From Pseudonocardia hierapolitana (GTDB lineage Bacteria > Actinomycetota > Actinomycetes > Mycobacteriales > Pseudonocardiaceae), in NCBI RefSeq assembly GCF_007994075.1, contig NZ_VIWU01000001.1:4340001-4404000 (forward strand): a stretch of DNA of 64,000 bases. Direction: 5' to 3'. Every line of letters begins with the position of its first letter. The stretch's first letter is position 1. Positions 1 to 7,893 of the stretch are shown here, piece after piece. The notes below the pieces were generated by a model. The model was given only the letters and a program-made list of their open reading frames with translations. It ran no database searches and was not told the origin of the DNA. Both the position numbers and the translations under genes were made by a program.

Positions 1-2
1 GC

Positions 3-476
3 ATGGAGGATCTTGCGACGCTCGACGGCACCGTCACGCTCCGGCGAGCGGTGCCCGACGACCTGCCCGAGGTCGTGGCGCTGCTCGCCGCCGACCAGCT
101 CGGCGTCCAGCGCGAGGTGGCGGACGACCTGGGGCCGTACCGGGAGGCCTTCGACGCGATCGCCGCCGACCCGGCGCACCTGCTCGTCGTCGCCGTCGAC
201 GCGGGACGGGTGATCGGGACGATGCAGCTGAGCTTCATCCCCGGCCTCGCGCGGCGCGGGGCGCTGCGGGCGCAGATCGAGGCCGTCCGGGTGCACGCGG
301 ACGTCCGCGGCCGCGGGGTGGGCGCGCAGATGATGGGCTGGGCGATCGAGGAGTCGCGGCGGCGGGGGTGCGCGCTCGTCCAGCTCACCACCGACAAGCG
401 TCGGACCGATGCCCACCGGTTCTACGAGCGCCTCGGGTTCGTGGCGTCGCACGAGGGCATGAAGCTCGCCCTCTAG
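3..476 (+). CDS. GNAT family N-acetyltransferase
   Basis: A 157-residue cytoplasmic acetyltransferase that should move the acetyl group of acetyl-CoA to an amine; the substrate cannot be read from sequence. The acetyl-CoA pyrophosphate loop R-G-R-G-V-G is at about residues 102-107, and the C-terminal HRFYERLGF segment with Tyr141 is typical of the fold. The ATG lies two bases from the window edge, so a longer N-terminus cannot be excluded, but length and the strand-first start are normal for the family. It converges on the SGNH hydrolase with a 12-base gap. Confidence 0.85.
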   Translation: MEDLATLDGTVTLRRAVPDDLPEVVALLAADQLGVQREVADDLGPYREAFDAIAADPAHLLVVAVDAGRVIGTMQLSFIPGLARRGALRAQIEAVRVHADVRGRGVGAQMMGWAIEESRRRGCALVQLTTDKRRTDAHRFYERLGFVASHEGMKLAL

Positions 477-488
477 CTCCTAGCCGAG

Positions 489-1088
489 CTAGCCGAGCCA
501 GTCCTCCCAGGCGGGCCGGACGAGCTCGGCGAGCAGGCGGTAGCCCTCGGCACCGGGGTGCGCACCGTCCCCGATGGCCACGGCGCGCATCCAGTCCCGC
601 TCGACCCGGAGCGCGCCGAACACGCTCACGTACGTGAACACCCCATCGGCGGATCCGGCGAACAGCCCGTCGAGTGCCTCGATCCGCTCGTTCTGATCGG
701 GTTCGGCCACCGGCGGCGGCCCGACCACGAGCAGCGGGACGCCCTGTGCGACCGCATCCTCGGCGATGCCACGCAGGTGGGCCACGCTCCGTTCCGGCGT
801 GACGCGGACGGCGCCGTCGACCTCGGTGGTGTCGTTCACCCCGAACGAGACCACCAGGCGGTTGTCGCAGCCCGCGACCCAGCGGGCCCCCGTCTCCGCA
901 GGCAGCCGCCGTCGCACGTCCTCGCTCGTGTCCCGGCGGACGCCCAGGTTGTAGGCCGTGACGGGACGTCCGCCGCGGTACGACTGCGCCACGACGCGGC
1001 CGACCCACCCCCGGTGCTCGGGGTCCCCGACGCCGGCGACGTACGAGTCGCCTGCGAAGCAGACCCGCCGGTCCGCACTGATCGTCAT
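489..1088 (-). CDS. SGNH/GDSL-type esterase or lipase
   Basis: A 199-residue hydrolase of the SGNH superfamily, probably a carboxylesterase. Block I Gly-Asp-Ser is at residues 13-15 (nucleophile Ser15), block III GVND at 83-86 supplies the oxyanion-hole Asn85, and block V DGAH at 174-177 supplies Asp174 and His177, so all four catalytic blocks are present. There is no signal peptide, which suggests a cytoplasmic enzyme. The ATG overlaps the stop of the upstream MFS transporter as ATGA, so the two are translationally coupled; the transporter may move the ester or its product. That link is inference. Confidence 0.85.
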   Translation of the reverse strand: MTISADRRVCFAGDSYVAGVGDPEHRGWVGRVVAQSYRGGRPVTAYNLGVRRDTSEDVRRRLPAETGARWVAGCDNRLVVSFGVNDTTEVDGAVRVTPERSVAHLRGIAEDAVAQGVPLLVVGPPPVAEPDQNERIEALDGLFAGSADGVFTYVSVFGALRVERDWMRAVAIGDGAHPGAEGYRLLAELVRPAWEDWLG

Positions 1089-2227
1089 CGGGGGAGTCTC
1101 GCAGCGACCCGCAGCGACGGTGCGAGGAGGAACACCACGAGCGGGGCCGCACCGGCCACGGCGACCGCACCGGCCAGGCCGATCGCGGACGCGAGGACAC
1201 CGACGAGGACCGGCCCGACGAGGAACCCGAGGTAGCCGCAGGTCGCGACCGCGGCGATGGCCCGGCCGGGCGCATTCGGCTCCTTCTGCGCGGCCACGCT
1301 CCACGCCACCGGCACGATCGCCGCAGCGCCGAGGCCGACCACCGCGAACCCGGCGATCCCGACCGCAGGTACCGGGGCGAGGACCACGATCGCGAAGCCG
1401 GCGACGGTGACGGCGGCCGCGACCCGCATGACCCGGACGGCGCCCGCCCGGACGACGAACCGGTCCGCCATGAGCCGGACACCGATCATCGTGATGGAGA
1501 ACGCGAAGTAGCCGAGCGACGCGACGGAATCCGACGCTCCCGAGGCGGTGGTGAGGAGGACCGCGCTCCAGTCGTTCACCGTGCCCTCCGCGAGGAACCC
1601 GCAGAACGCGATCACCCCCAGGGGCACGAGCGCGCGGCCCGGGAGGGAGAAGGCCGGTCCGCCGGCGCCCGGGTCGGTGCCGGGCAGGAACGCCGTGGTC
1701 GCCCCGAGCGCGGCCCCGAGCAGGACCGCGGCGGCGATCGGGAAGTGCACGCCGATCGGCACGTCGGCGGCCGCCAACCCGGCGGCGAGCCCGGACCCGC
1801 CCAGCCCGCCGATGTTCCAGAACGCGTGGAACCCGGCGAAGATCGGGCGCCCGTAGGCATTCTCGACGCGTGCGGCGTGGGCGTTCATGGCCACGTCGAG
1901 CAGGCTGTTGCCCGCGCCGAGCACGGCGAGCGCGGCGACGAACAGCCCGAGGTCGGGTGCCGCCGCGACGGCCGGCAGACCGGCGCACAGCACCGTGGCG
2001 CCGAGGATGCTGGTCCGCTTGCTGCCGATCAGCGTGACGAGCGCTCCCGCGCCGACCAGCGCGAGCACCGACCCGGCGGCGAGCCCGAAGAGGCCGAGCG
2101 CGAGCTCGCCCTCGGTGAGACCGAGCCGCTCCTGCGCGGCCGGCACACGGGCGGCCCAGGTGGCGAAGGCGGCCCCGCAGACCAGGAAGACGATCGAGAC
2201 ACCGATCCGCGCGCGCCGGGGAGCCAC
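1085..2227 (-). CDS. MFS transporter
   Basis: A 380-residue membrane protein of the major facilitator superfamily with about 12 hydrophobic segments along its whole length. The charged loop around residue 70 (IGSKRTS) resembles motif A. Length is at the short end for MFS. Substrate unknown. It ends in an ATGA overlap with the SGNH hydrolase, so the pair is one operon read leftward. The upstream neighbour is divergent and 59 bases away, leaving a short shared promoter region. Confidence 0.85.
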   Translation of the reverse strand: MAPRRARIGVSIVFLVCGAAFATWAARVPAAQERLGLTEGELALGLFGLAAGSVLALVGAGALVTLIGSKRTSILGATVLCAGLPAVAAAPDLGLFVAALAVLGAGNSLLDVAMNAHAARVENAYGRPIFAGFHAFWNIGGLGGSGLAAGLAAADVPIGVHFPIAAAVLLGAALGATTAFLPGTDPGAGGPAFSLPGRALVPLGVIAFCGFLAEGTVNDWSAVLLTTASGASDSVASLGYFAFSITMIGVRLMADRFVVRAGAVRVMRVAAAVTVAGFAIVVLAPVPAVGIAGFAVVGLGAAAIVPVAWSVAAQKEPNAPGRAIAAVATCGYLGFLVGPVLVGVLASAIGLAGAVAVAGAAPLVVFLLAPSLRVAARLPR

Positions 2228-2286
2228 CGGCCCGACAGTAGGTGATCTCCCTGTCCAGGGCGCCGCTGCTGTGCCACCCTCGGCAC

Positions 2287-2847
2287 ATGGCAGCCGTCGA
2301 GACGGAGCGGGCCGCCCCCGGCGCGCCCGTGGCCACGCTGCTGCCGGGACGCGGATACGGTCCGCAGGCTCCGCTGCTCTACTACGCCCGCGTGCTGCTG
2401 CGCGGCCGCGGGTGGGCGGTCCGGACGGTCGACTGGGAGAAGGTCCCCGGACTCGACCCGGCCGACCAGGGTGCGATCGCCGCCTTCGCGGGGGAGGTGC
2501 TCGCCACGGCCGACCCGGCGCGGGACCTCGTCGTCGGCAAGTCGCTCGGTTCGCTCGCGCTGCCGGCCGCCGCCGCGCGGGGCGTGCCCGGCATCTGGCT
2601 CACCCCGCTGCTGGGCGTCGAGGACGTGCGCCGGGCCGCGGCGCGCGCAGCCGCGTCCACGCTGTTGATCGGGGGCACCGCCGATCCGTACTGGGACGGC
2701 GCCGCGGCCGCCGCCACCGGCGCGCAGGTCTTCGAGGTTCCGGGCGCCGATCACTCCCTCGAACGCCCGGGCGACCTGAACGGCACCCTCGAGGTCCTCG
2801 CGAGCGTCCTGTCCCGGATCGATGCCCAGCTGGCCGCCCGCGTCTAG
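2287..2847 (+). CDS. alpha/beta hydrolase family protein
   Basis: A small (186-residue) alpha/beta hydrolase. The nucleophile elbow is G-K-S-L-G at residues 84-88 (Ser86). The acid is probably the Asp of GGTADPYWDG and the base His156 in GADHSLE, so a full triad is visible. The chosen ATG begins MAAVETER. An in-frame ATG at 2242 would add 15 residues rich in Cys, His and Pro and almost reach the divergent MFS start, so it is less likely. Substrate unknown. It resembles short actinobacterial hydrolases without a cap domain. Confidence 0.75.
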   Translation: MAAVETERAAPGAPVATLLPGRGYGPQAPLLYYARVLLRGRGWAVRTVDWEKVPGLDPADQGAIAAFAGEVLATADPARDLVVGKSLGSLALPAAAARGVPGIWLTPLLGVEDVRRAAARAAASTLLIGGTADPYWDGAAAAATGAQVFEVPGADHSLERPGDLNGTLEVLASVLSRIDAQLAARV

Positions 2848-2904
2848 GGCGGCCGGCTCCTGCAACCGGTCGCCGGATCCGATGTCGCGCGGCATGATCG
2901 GCCG

Positions 2905-3780
2905 GTGCCGTGGTCGGGGTTCGAGGGCAGGCGGGTCATCGTCGGCGAGGCCGAGTACAGCGTCACCCTGGGTGGCCAGGGCCCGCCGCTCCTGCTGCTC
3001 CACGGCTTCCCTCAGACGCACGCCTGCTGGTCCGGCGTCGCTCCGGCGCTGGCCCGGGGCCACACCGTCGTCGCGCCCGACATCCGCGGGTACGGCGCAT
3101 CGCGCGCGCCGGCCGGTGGACCGCGGGGCGAGGGCTACACCAAGCGGGAGATGGCGCGCGAGCTCGTCGAGCTGATGGAGCAACTGGGCCACCGGCGGTT
3201 CTCCGTCACGGGGCACGACCGCGGCGCGCGCGTCGCCTACCGGATGGCCCTCGACCATCCCGAGCGGATCGAGCGGGCGGCGGTGCTCAACATCGTGTCG
3301 ACGCTCGACCAGTTCGCCCGCATGGGCGGCGGGCCGTCGCTGGGGTACTGGCCGTGGTTCCTGCTGGCGCAGCCGGCGCCGTTCCCCGAGCGGCTGGTCG
3401 GGGCCGACCCGGCCGCGCTGCTGGACCACGCGTTCGACACCTGGACGAGTCGCCCCGCCGCGATCGACGCCCGGCACCGGGCCGAGTACCTCGCCGCGGC
3501 CACCCCGGACACGATCGCCGCGATGTGCGGCGACTACCGCGCCAGCTTCCACCTCGACCGCGTGCACGACGCCGCCGACCGCGATGCCGGGCGGCGGATC
3601 GCCGCGCCCCTCCTGGTCGTCACCGGCGCGGACGAGACGCAGCTCGCCGACGCCCCTGAGGTCTGGGCCGCCTGGGCCGACGACGTCACCGCGGCCCGCG
3701 TGCCGGGCGGGCACTTCGTCCCGGAGGAGGCGCCCGAGGAGCTGCTGGCCGTGCTCACGCCGTTCCTCGACCCGTCGTGA
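2905..3780 (+). CDS. alpha/beta hydrolase, haloacetate dehalogenase/epoxide hydrolase-like
   Basis: A 291-residue alpha/beta hydrolase of the group in which the nucleophile is aspartate. The oxyanion-hole motif HGFPQTH is at 33-39, the conserved RGYGAS at 61-66, the nucleophile elbow GHDRGA gives Asp105, and His270 in PGGHF is the base. GHDRG followed by ARVAYRMALDHP is what fluoroacetate dehalogenases show, and epoxide hydrolases share the fold, so the reaction is hydrolytic opening of a C-halogen or epoxide bond. Start is GTG. Promoter not evident. It lies 57 bases after the smaller hydrolase and may be co-transcribed with it. Confidence 0.8.
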   Translation: MPWSGFEGRRVIVGEAEYSVTLGGQGPPLLLLHGFPQTHACWSGVAPALARGHTVVAPDIRGYGASRAPAGGPRGEGYTKREMARELVELMEQLGHRRFSVTGHDRGARVAYRMALDHPERIERAAVLNIVSTLDQFARMGGGPSLGYWPWFLLAQPAPFPERLVGADPAALLDHAFDTWTSRPAAIDARHRAEYLAAATPDTIAAMCGDYRASFHLDRVHDAADRDAGRRIAAPLLVVTGADETQLADAPEVWAAWADDVTAARVPGGHFVPEEAPEELLAVLTPFLDPS

Positions 3781-3884
3781 GCTCTTTCTGCAAGGGCTCG
3801 GCCGCTGGCACCCGCTGCCCGGGTAGCAGGAACAGGAGCACTTGTCACCAGCGCGCCGCGGGCGAGGGCCGCCGGGGAGCCTGC

Positions 3885-3903
3885 GCATATCGTCGGCATA
3901 TCG
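3885..3903 (+). promoter_or_regulatory. 8-bp direct repeat with 11-bp period upstream of lipoprotein gene
   Basis: The octamer GCATATCG occurs twice, starting at 3885 and 3896, exactly one helical turn apart, in an AT-richer pocket about 50 bases before the lipoprotein start. Such head-to-tail half-sites are what OmpR/PhoB-type response regulators bind. No such regulator is encoded nearby, so this is a candidate operator only. Confidence 0.4.
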
Positions 3904-3949
3904 AAAACCGGATACGTGCCGGCAACACCACCCTTCCTTGACTGGAGGC

Positions 3950-4390
3950 ATGACCTCCAACGCGCCGGCACGAGAAGCAGCCCGGTCTCTGGCGTCCTCG
4001 GCCCCCGGCACGCCCGCGGTACTGCGCGTGGCGCCGTCCGGACGGCTGGTGGCCGCCGTCGCCCTGGTCGCCCTGATCGGCACGGGCTGCTCGAACGCTC
4101 CTGCCGAGGCCGGCGGCGGTGGCGGCGAGAAGCCGGCCACGACGGACGGCCTCACCGGTGACGTCGGCGATCAGACCGGGCCCACGGGACCCGCTCCGAG
4201 TCCCGCCGAGCTGCAGGAGCTGCTGAAAGAACGCCGCGAGTCGGCCAGGTGCATGCGCGAGAACGGCGTGGAGGACTTCCCGGACCCCGACGCCAACGCG
4301 CACATCCTGTACTACGGCGACGACCCGGACATGAAGTCCGCGAGTGAGAAGTGCGACGAGCTCATGCGCGCGGACCGGGGCCCGAAGTGA
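3950..4390 (+). CDS. putative lipoprotein
   Basis: A 146-residue exported lipoprotein candidate. A hydrophobic stretch (VAAVALVALIGTGC) ends in a lipobox-like GTGC, followed by a Gly-rich linker and a conserved-looking C-terminal part with two Cys (CMRENGVEDFPDPDA and SEKCDEL). Small proteins with CMRE.GV.DFPDPD motifs accompany MacB-like ABC export operons in many actinobacteria; this is from memory of the family. The GGAGG before the ATG is only one base away, so a GTG at 4029, just before the hydrophobic stretch, is a possible alternative start. Next on the strand are VanY and an FtsX permease. Confidence 0.65.
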   Translation: MTSNAPAREAARSLASSAPGTPAVLRVAPSGRLVAAVALVALIGTGCSNAPAEAGGGGGEKPATTDGLTGDVGDQTGPTGPAPSPAELQELLKERRESARCMRENGVEDFPDPDANAHILYYGDDPDMKSASEKCDELMRADRGPK

Positions 4391-4560
4391 GCCGGACGGC
4401 CTGGGCGCCGAGCGGAGCCGTCGACCGGATCGCCGCAACCCGCGGCGACGATGCGTTCGGCGATGACTTCCCGACGCAGCCCATCGCGGTCGGCCGCCAC
4501 CAGGTAGGGCTCGTCCTCGACGTCCGGCACCCGCGTGCTCCCGATGCCGCCGGCCGGCGC

Positions 4561-5343
4561 ATGCCGCCGGCGTACCGGCAAGCGCCTCCGTCCCGGCACC
4601 ACCATGCTGCGGCGGCCGGTGGTGTGTCCCACCGCGGACCGGCACGAACAGCGTCCCGGCCGGCCCGATTGACGATCCTGATCGCGGTGGCGGTGGTCTT
4701 CGCCGCGGTGACCGGAGCCCTCGGTTACCGGACGTGGGCGTCCTCGTCCCCGTCGGCGGCATCCGATGCCCCCGCGCGATCCGCTTCCGCCACGAACCCG
4801 GCCACCGAGGCCCGGCAGGCAGATGACGTCCCACCGCGTCCTCCTCCACCACGCAGCGACGATCGTGACGGTGACCGCCGTGGTGCTGTCGGCGAGGCCG
4901 ACGGTGTCGTCCCCGACGGCGTGACGGTGTTCGACGACGAGTTCCCGGCCGTGGCCGAACTCGATGCGGGTCTGCTGGAGGCGCTGCGCCGGGCCGCGAA
5001 GGACGCAGCGCGCGGCGGGGTCGAGTTCTCCGTCAACAGCGGCTGGCGTTCCCGGGAGTACCAGGATCAGCTGCTTCGTGAGGCCATCGCCGAGTACGGC
5101 TCGGAGAAGGAGGCCGCCCGGTGGGTCGCCACAGCGGACACGTCTCCGCACGTGTCGGGGGACGCGGTCGACATCGGGCCCACCGCTGCCGCGGCGTGGC
5201 TGTCCGACCACGGCGCCGGGTACGGGTTGTGCCAGATCTACCGCAACGAGCCTTGGCACTTCGAACTGCGCCCCGACGCCGTCGATGACAGTTGCCCGCG
5301 GATGTACGCCGATCCCACGCACGATCCGAGGATGCAGAAGTGA
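4561..5343 (+). CDS. D-alanyl-D-alanine carboxypeptidase, VanY (M15) family
   Basis: A 260-residue membrane-anchored peptidase. A signal anchor (LTILIAVAVVFAAVTGAL) is at about 38-55, then a low-complexity Ser/Ala/Pro linker, then an M15B domain. The zinc motif SPHVSGDAVDI (His and Asp ligands) and EPWHFEL (catalytic Glu, third ligand His) are both intact, as is the NSGWRS substrate loop, so trimming of the terminal D-Ala of peptidoglycan stem peptides is expected. The ATG at 4561 is chosen because it places the anchor near the N-terminus; a GTG at 4624 is an alternative. The 170 bases before it show no recognisable gene. Confidence 0.8.
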   Translation: MPPAYRQAPPSRHHHAAAAGGVSHRGPARTASRPARLTILIAVAVVFAAVTGALGYRTWASSSPSAASDAPARSASATNPATEARQADDVPPRPPPPRSDDRDGDRRGAVGEADGVVPDGVTVFDDEFPAVAELDAGLLEALRRAAKDAARGGVEFSVNSGWRSREYQDQLLREAIAEYGSEKEAARWVATADTSPHVSGDAVDIGPTAAAAWLSDHGAGYGLCQIYRNEPWHFELRPDAVDDSCPRMYADPTHDPRMQK

Positions 5344-5371
5344 CCAGAATGCTGGACAACCCCCGCACGCC

Positions 5372-5476
5372 GCGGTGCGCGAGCTGGGCCGGACCGTCGT
5401 GATGGTCACCCACGACCGGGACGCCGCGAGCTACGCCGACGACGTGGTCACCATGCAGGACGGGCTGATCGCCTGA
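5372..5476 (+). pseudogene. C-terminal remnant of a LolD/MacB-type ABC ATPase
   Basis: The last 34 codons of an ABC ATPase survive, reading from AVRELGRTVVMVTHD through YADDVVTMQDGLIA. The H-loop (THD) and the final strand are perfect for the LolD/MacB family, but Walker A, signature and Walker B are absent: the sequence directly upstream belongs to VanY. Its TGA overlaps the ATG of the FtsX permease (TGATG), the usual ATPase-permease coupling, so the joint is a deletion or recombination scar and not a chance match. No start codon with a ribosome site precedes the stump. Confidence 0.8.
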
Positions 5477-7893
5477 TGCGCACCCTCCTCCTCGCCTCCC
5501 TGCGCATCCACGCCCGCCGCTACCTCGCGGCGGCGACCGCGGTGATCGCCTCGGTCGCCTTCGTCGTCGTGATCGGCGTGCTCACCTCCGGGGCACGGGC
5601 CGGGTTCATGGAAAACGCCGGAGCGCCGTACCGCGGTGCCGACCACGTGGTCGAGGCGCCCGAGGACGGACCCGAGTCGGACGCGATCGAGCTCGTCGAC
5701 CGCCTCGGCGACAACGCGTCCGGGCTCGGCCGGGTCGACCTGCCTGCGTACACCGAAGGCGGCGCCCCACTCGGCGTGGGCGACTTGCGGGGCGAGACGA
5801 CCGTGGGGCCGATCGCGGCCGGGGAGGAGCTTCGCTGGCAGAAGCTCGTCTCGGGCCGCTTCCCGGCACACACCGGCGAGGCGGTGATGCACGTGTGGGA
5901 CGCCCAGGCCCACGAGGTCGCGATCGGTGACCGGATCCGGGTCGGCGAGGGCGCCACCACCGCCGAACTGGAGGTGGTCGGCTTCGTGGACTCCCCGTCC
6001 ACCTGGACCCAGTCCTCGGTGTACGTCACGTGGCCGCAGTACCTGCAGTGGCGCGACCACCCCACCTTCCACGTCCAGGTGGCGGTGCGGGGGGAAGTGG
6101 GTCAGCTCCCGGAAGGCATGACGGTGCAGCCGGTCGAGGACTACATCGGGGAAAGCCTGGCCGCGCTCAACAACGATGTGGACTTCATGGCGTTGATGGG
6201 TCTGTTGTTCGCCGGCGTCGCGCTCGTGGTCTCGGTCCTGGTCGTCGCGAACACGTTCTCCATCCTGTTCGCGGGGCGCCTGCGCGACTTCGCGCTGCTG
6301 CGCTGCGTCGGCGCCACCCGGGCGCAGGTGCTGGGTTCGGTACGCCGGGAGGCGGCCGCCGTCGGCGGGCTCGCGTCCGTGGCCGGGACGCTGGTCGGCG
6401 TCGGGCTCGGCTACGGCCTGCTCCCCCTGATCAACACCCTCGCCCCCACCCCGTTGGCCGCTCCCGCACCGCCTGTGCCCTGGCTGCTGGGCGGGTTCGC
6501 CGTCGGCCTGCTGGTCACCATGCTCGCGTCCTGGCTGCCGACCCGGCAGGTGATCCGGGTGAGCCCGCTGGCGGCGCTGCGCCCGCCGGCCGCGCTCGAC
6601 GTGCGCACCGCCACCGGCCGGGTGCGGCTGGGGCTCGCCGCGCTGCTCCTGCTCACCGGGCCGGCCCTGCTCGCGGCCGCGATGGTCCGGGACAGCACGC
6701 TGTTCATGGTGGCCGGCGGAGCAGCGGTGTTCACCGGCGTGCTGCTGCTCGGGCCGGTGCTGGTGCCCCGCCTGGTGCGGGTCAGCGGGGCGCTGCTCGG
6801 CCGCGCCGGCCGGCTGGCCACCCAGAACGCCGTGCGCGACCCGCGCCGGACCGCCACCACCACCGCCGCCCTGCTGGTCGGGGCCACCCTGACGACCGCC
6901 GTGCTCACCGGGATGGCCACCTGGCGTGCGGGGCTGGACGAGGTGAACGTCAGGCACAACCCCATCGACGCCGCGCTCACCTCGCTCGAGGAACCGGTCC
7001 CCACCGACCTCCTCGACCGGGTACGTCGCACTCCCGGTGTCGAACAGGCCGTCGCCGTGGACGGCGCCGTGGCCCGGGTCTCCGGGTTCGACGCACCGCT
7101 GCCGGTCCTCACCACGTCGGCCGCGCCGCAGGTGGCCCGCGACGGTGGGAGCTTCGCCCAGGTGGAGCCCGGGACGATCCGGCTCGACCTGGACGCCTTC
7201 ACCGACCCGAGCGTCCGGCCCGGGGACCAGGTCACGGTGCGCGTCGGCGACCGCGAAGCCCGGCTGCGGGTCGTCTCGCTCTCCGGCTGGGGCCGGGCCG
7301 GCATGCTCGCACCGCAGACCCTGGCACAGCTCACCGACGCCCCCGAACCGCGCGTCGTGTGGGTCCGCGCCACCGCAGGCGCCGACCCGCTGAAGCTCGT
7401 CGACGACCTGGACGGGCTGGCGGATGCGGCCGGCGCGCAGCTGGAGGACCGGTTGCAGGCCCAGGCGGCGGCGAACCGGGAGCGCGACCTCCTCGCCGGG
7501 TCGGCGCTCGGCCTGCTCGGCGTCTCCGTGGCGATCGCGCTGATCGGGATCGGGAACACCCTGGGGCTGTCGGTCCTCGAACGCGCCCGCGAGCACGCGC
7601 TGCTGCGTGCGCTCGGGCTGACCCGCGGGCAGCTGCGGCGGACGCTGGCCGCCGAGGCGTTGCTGCTCTCGGTGGTGGCCACCGTGCTCGGCACCGTGAT
7701 CGGCGTCGGGTTCGCCTGGGTCGGCTACGAGACGTTCGTGAAGCGGGCCCTCACCCACGCCACGATGGTCATCCCCTGGCCGTCACTGGGCGCCGTCGTC
7801 CTCATCGCCACCCTGGCCGGACTGCTCGCCAGTGTTCTCCCGGCCCACCGGGCCGCCCGGGTGACCCCGGCCGCGGGGGTGTCCCTCGACTGA
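5476..7893 (+). CDS. ABC transporter permease, FtsX/MacB-like with two FtsX domains
   Basis: An 805-residue membrane protein with an N-terminal anchor, an extracytoplasmic domain, three helices with the FtsX signature (FAGRLRDFALLRCVGATRAQV), two further helices, a second extracytoplasmic domain and a second FtsX unit (ERAREHALLRALGLTRGQL). Such permeases work with a LolD-type ATPase in lipid, peptide or antibiotic export or in mechanotransmission to cell-wall enzymes. Here the adjacent ATPase is only a stump, so the permease must borrow an ATPase or be inactive. The frame is intact with no stops. The 3' end overlaps the convergent metG paralogue by 111 bases. Confidence 0.85.
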   Translation: MRTLLLASLRIHARRYLAAATAVIASVAFVVVIGVLTSGARAGFMENAGAPYRGADHVVEAPEDGPESDAIELVDRLGDNASGLGRVDLPAYTEGGAPLGVGDLRGETTVGPIAAGEELRWQKLVSGRFPAHTGEAVMHVWDAQAHEVAIGDRIRVGEGATTAELEVVGFVDSPSTWTQSSVYVTWPQYLQWRDHPTFHVQVAVRGEVGQLPEGMTVQPVEDYIGESLAALNNDVDFMALMGLLFAGVALVVSVLVVANTFSILFAGRLRDFALLRCVGATRAQVLGSVRREAAAVGGLASVAGTLVGVGLGYGLLPLINTLAPTPLAAPAPPVPWLLGGFAVGLLVTMLASWLPTRQVIRVSPLAALRPPAALDVRTATGRVRLGLAALLLLTGPALLAAAMVRDSTLFMVAGGAAVFTGVLLLGPVLVPRLVRVSGALLGRAGRLATQNAVRDPRRTATTTAALLVGATLTTAVLTGMATWRAGLDEVNVRHNPIDAALTSLEEPVPTDLLDRVRRTPGVEQAVAVDGAVARVSGFDAPLPVLTTSAAPQVARDGGSFAQVEPGTIRLDLDAFTDPSVRPGDQVTVRVGDREARLRVVSLSGWGRAGMLAPQTLAQLTDAPEPRVVWVRATAGADPLKLVDDLDGLADAAGAQLEDRLQAQAAANRERDLLAGSALGLLGVSVAIALIGIGNTLGLSVLERAREHALLRALGLTRGQLRRTLAAEALLLSVVATVLGTVIGVGFAWVGYETFVKRALTHATMVIPWPSLGAVVLIATLAGLLASVLPAHRAARVTPAAGVSLD

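Noticed and set aside
4351..4560. Extension of VanY back to an ATG inside the lipoprotein gene
   Set aside because: It would overlap the lipoprotein, has no ribosome site, and would put the membrane anchor about 108 residues into the protein.
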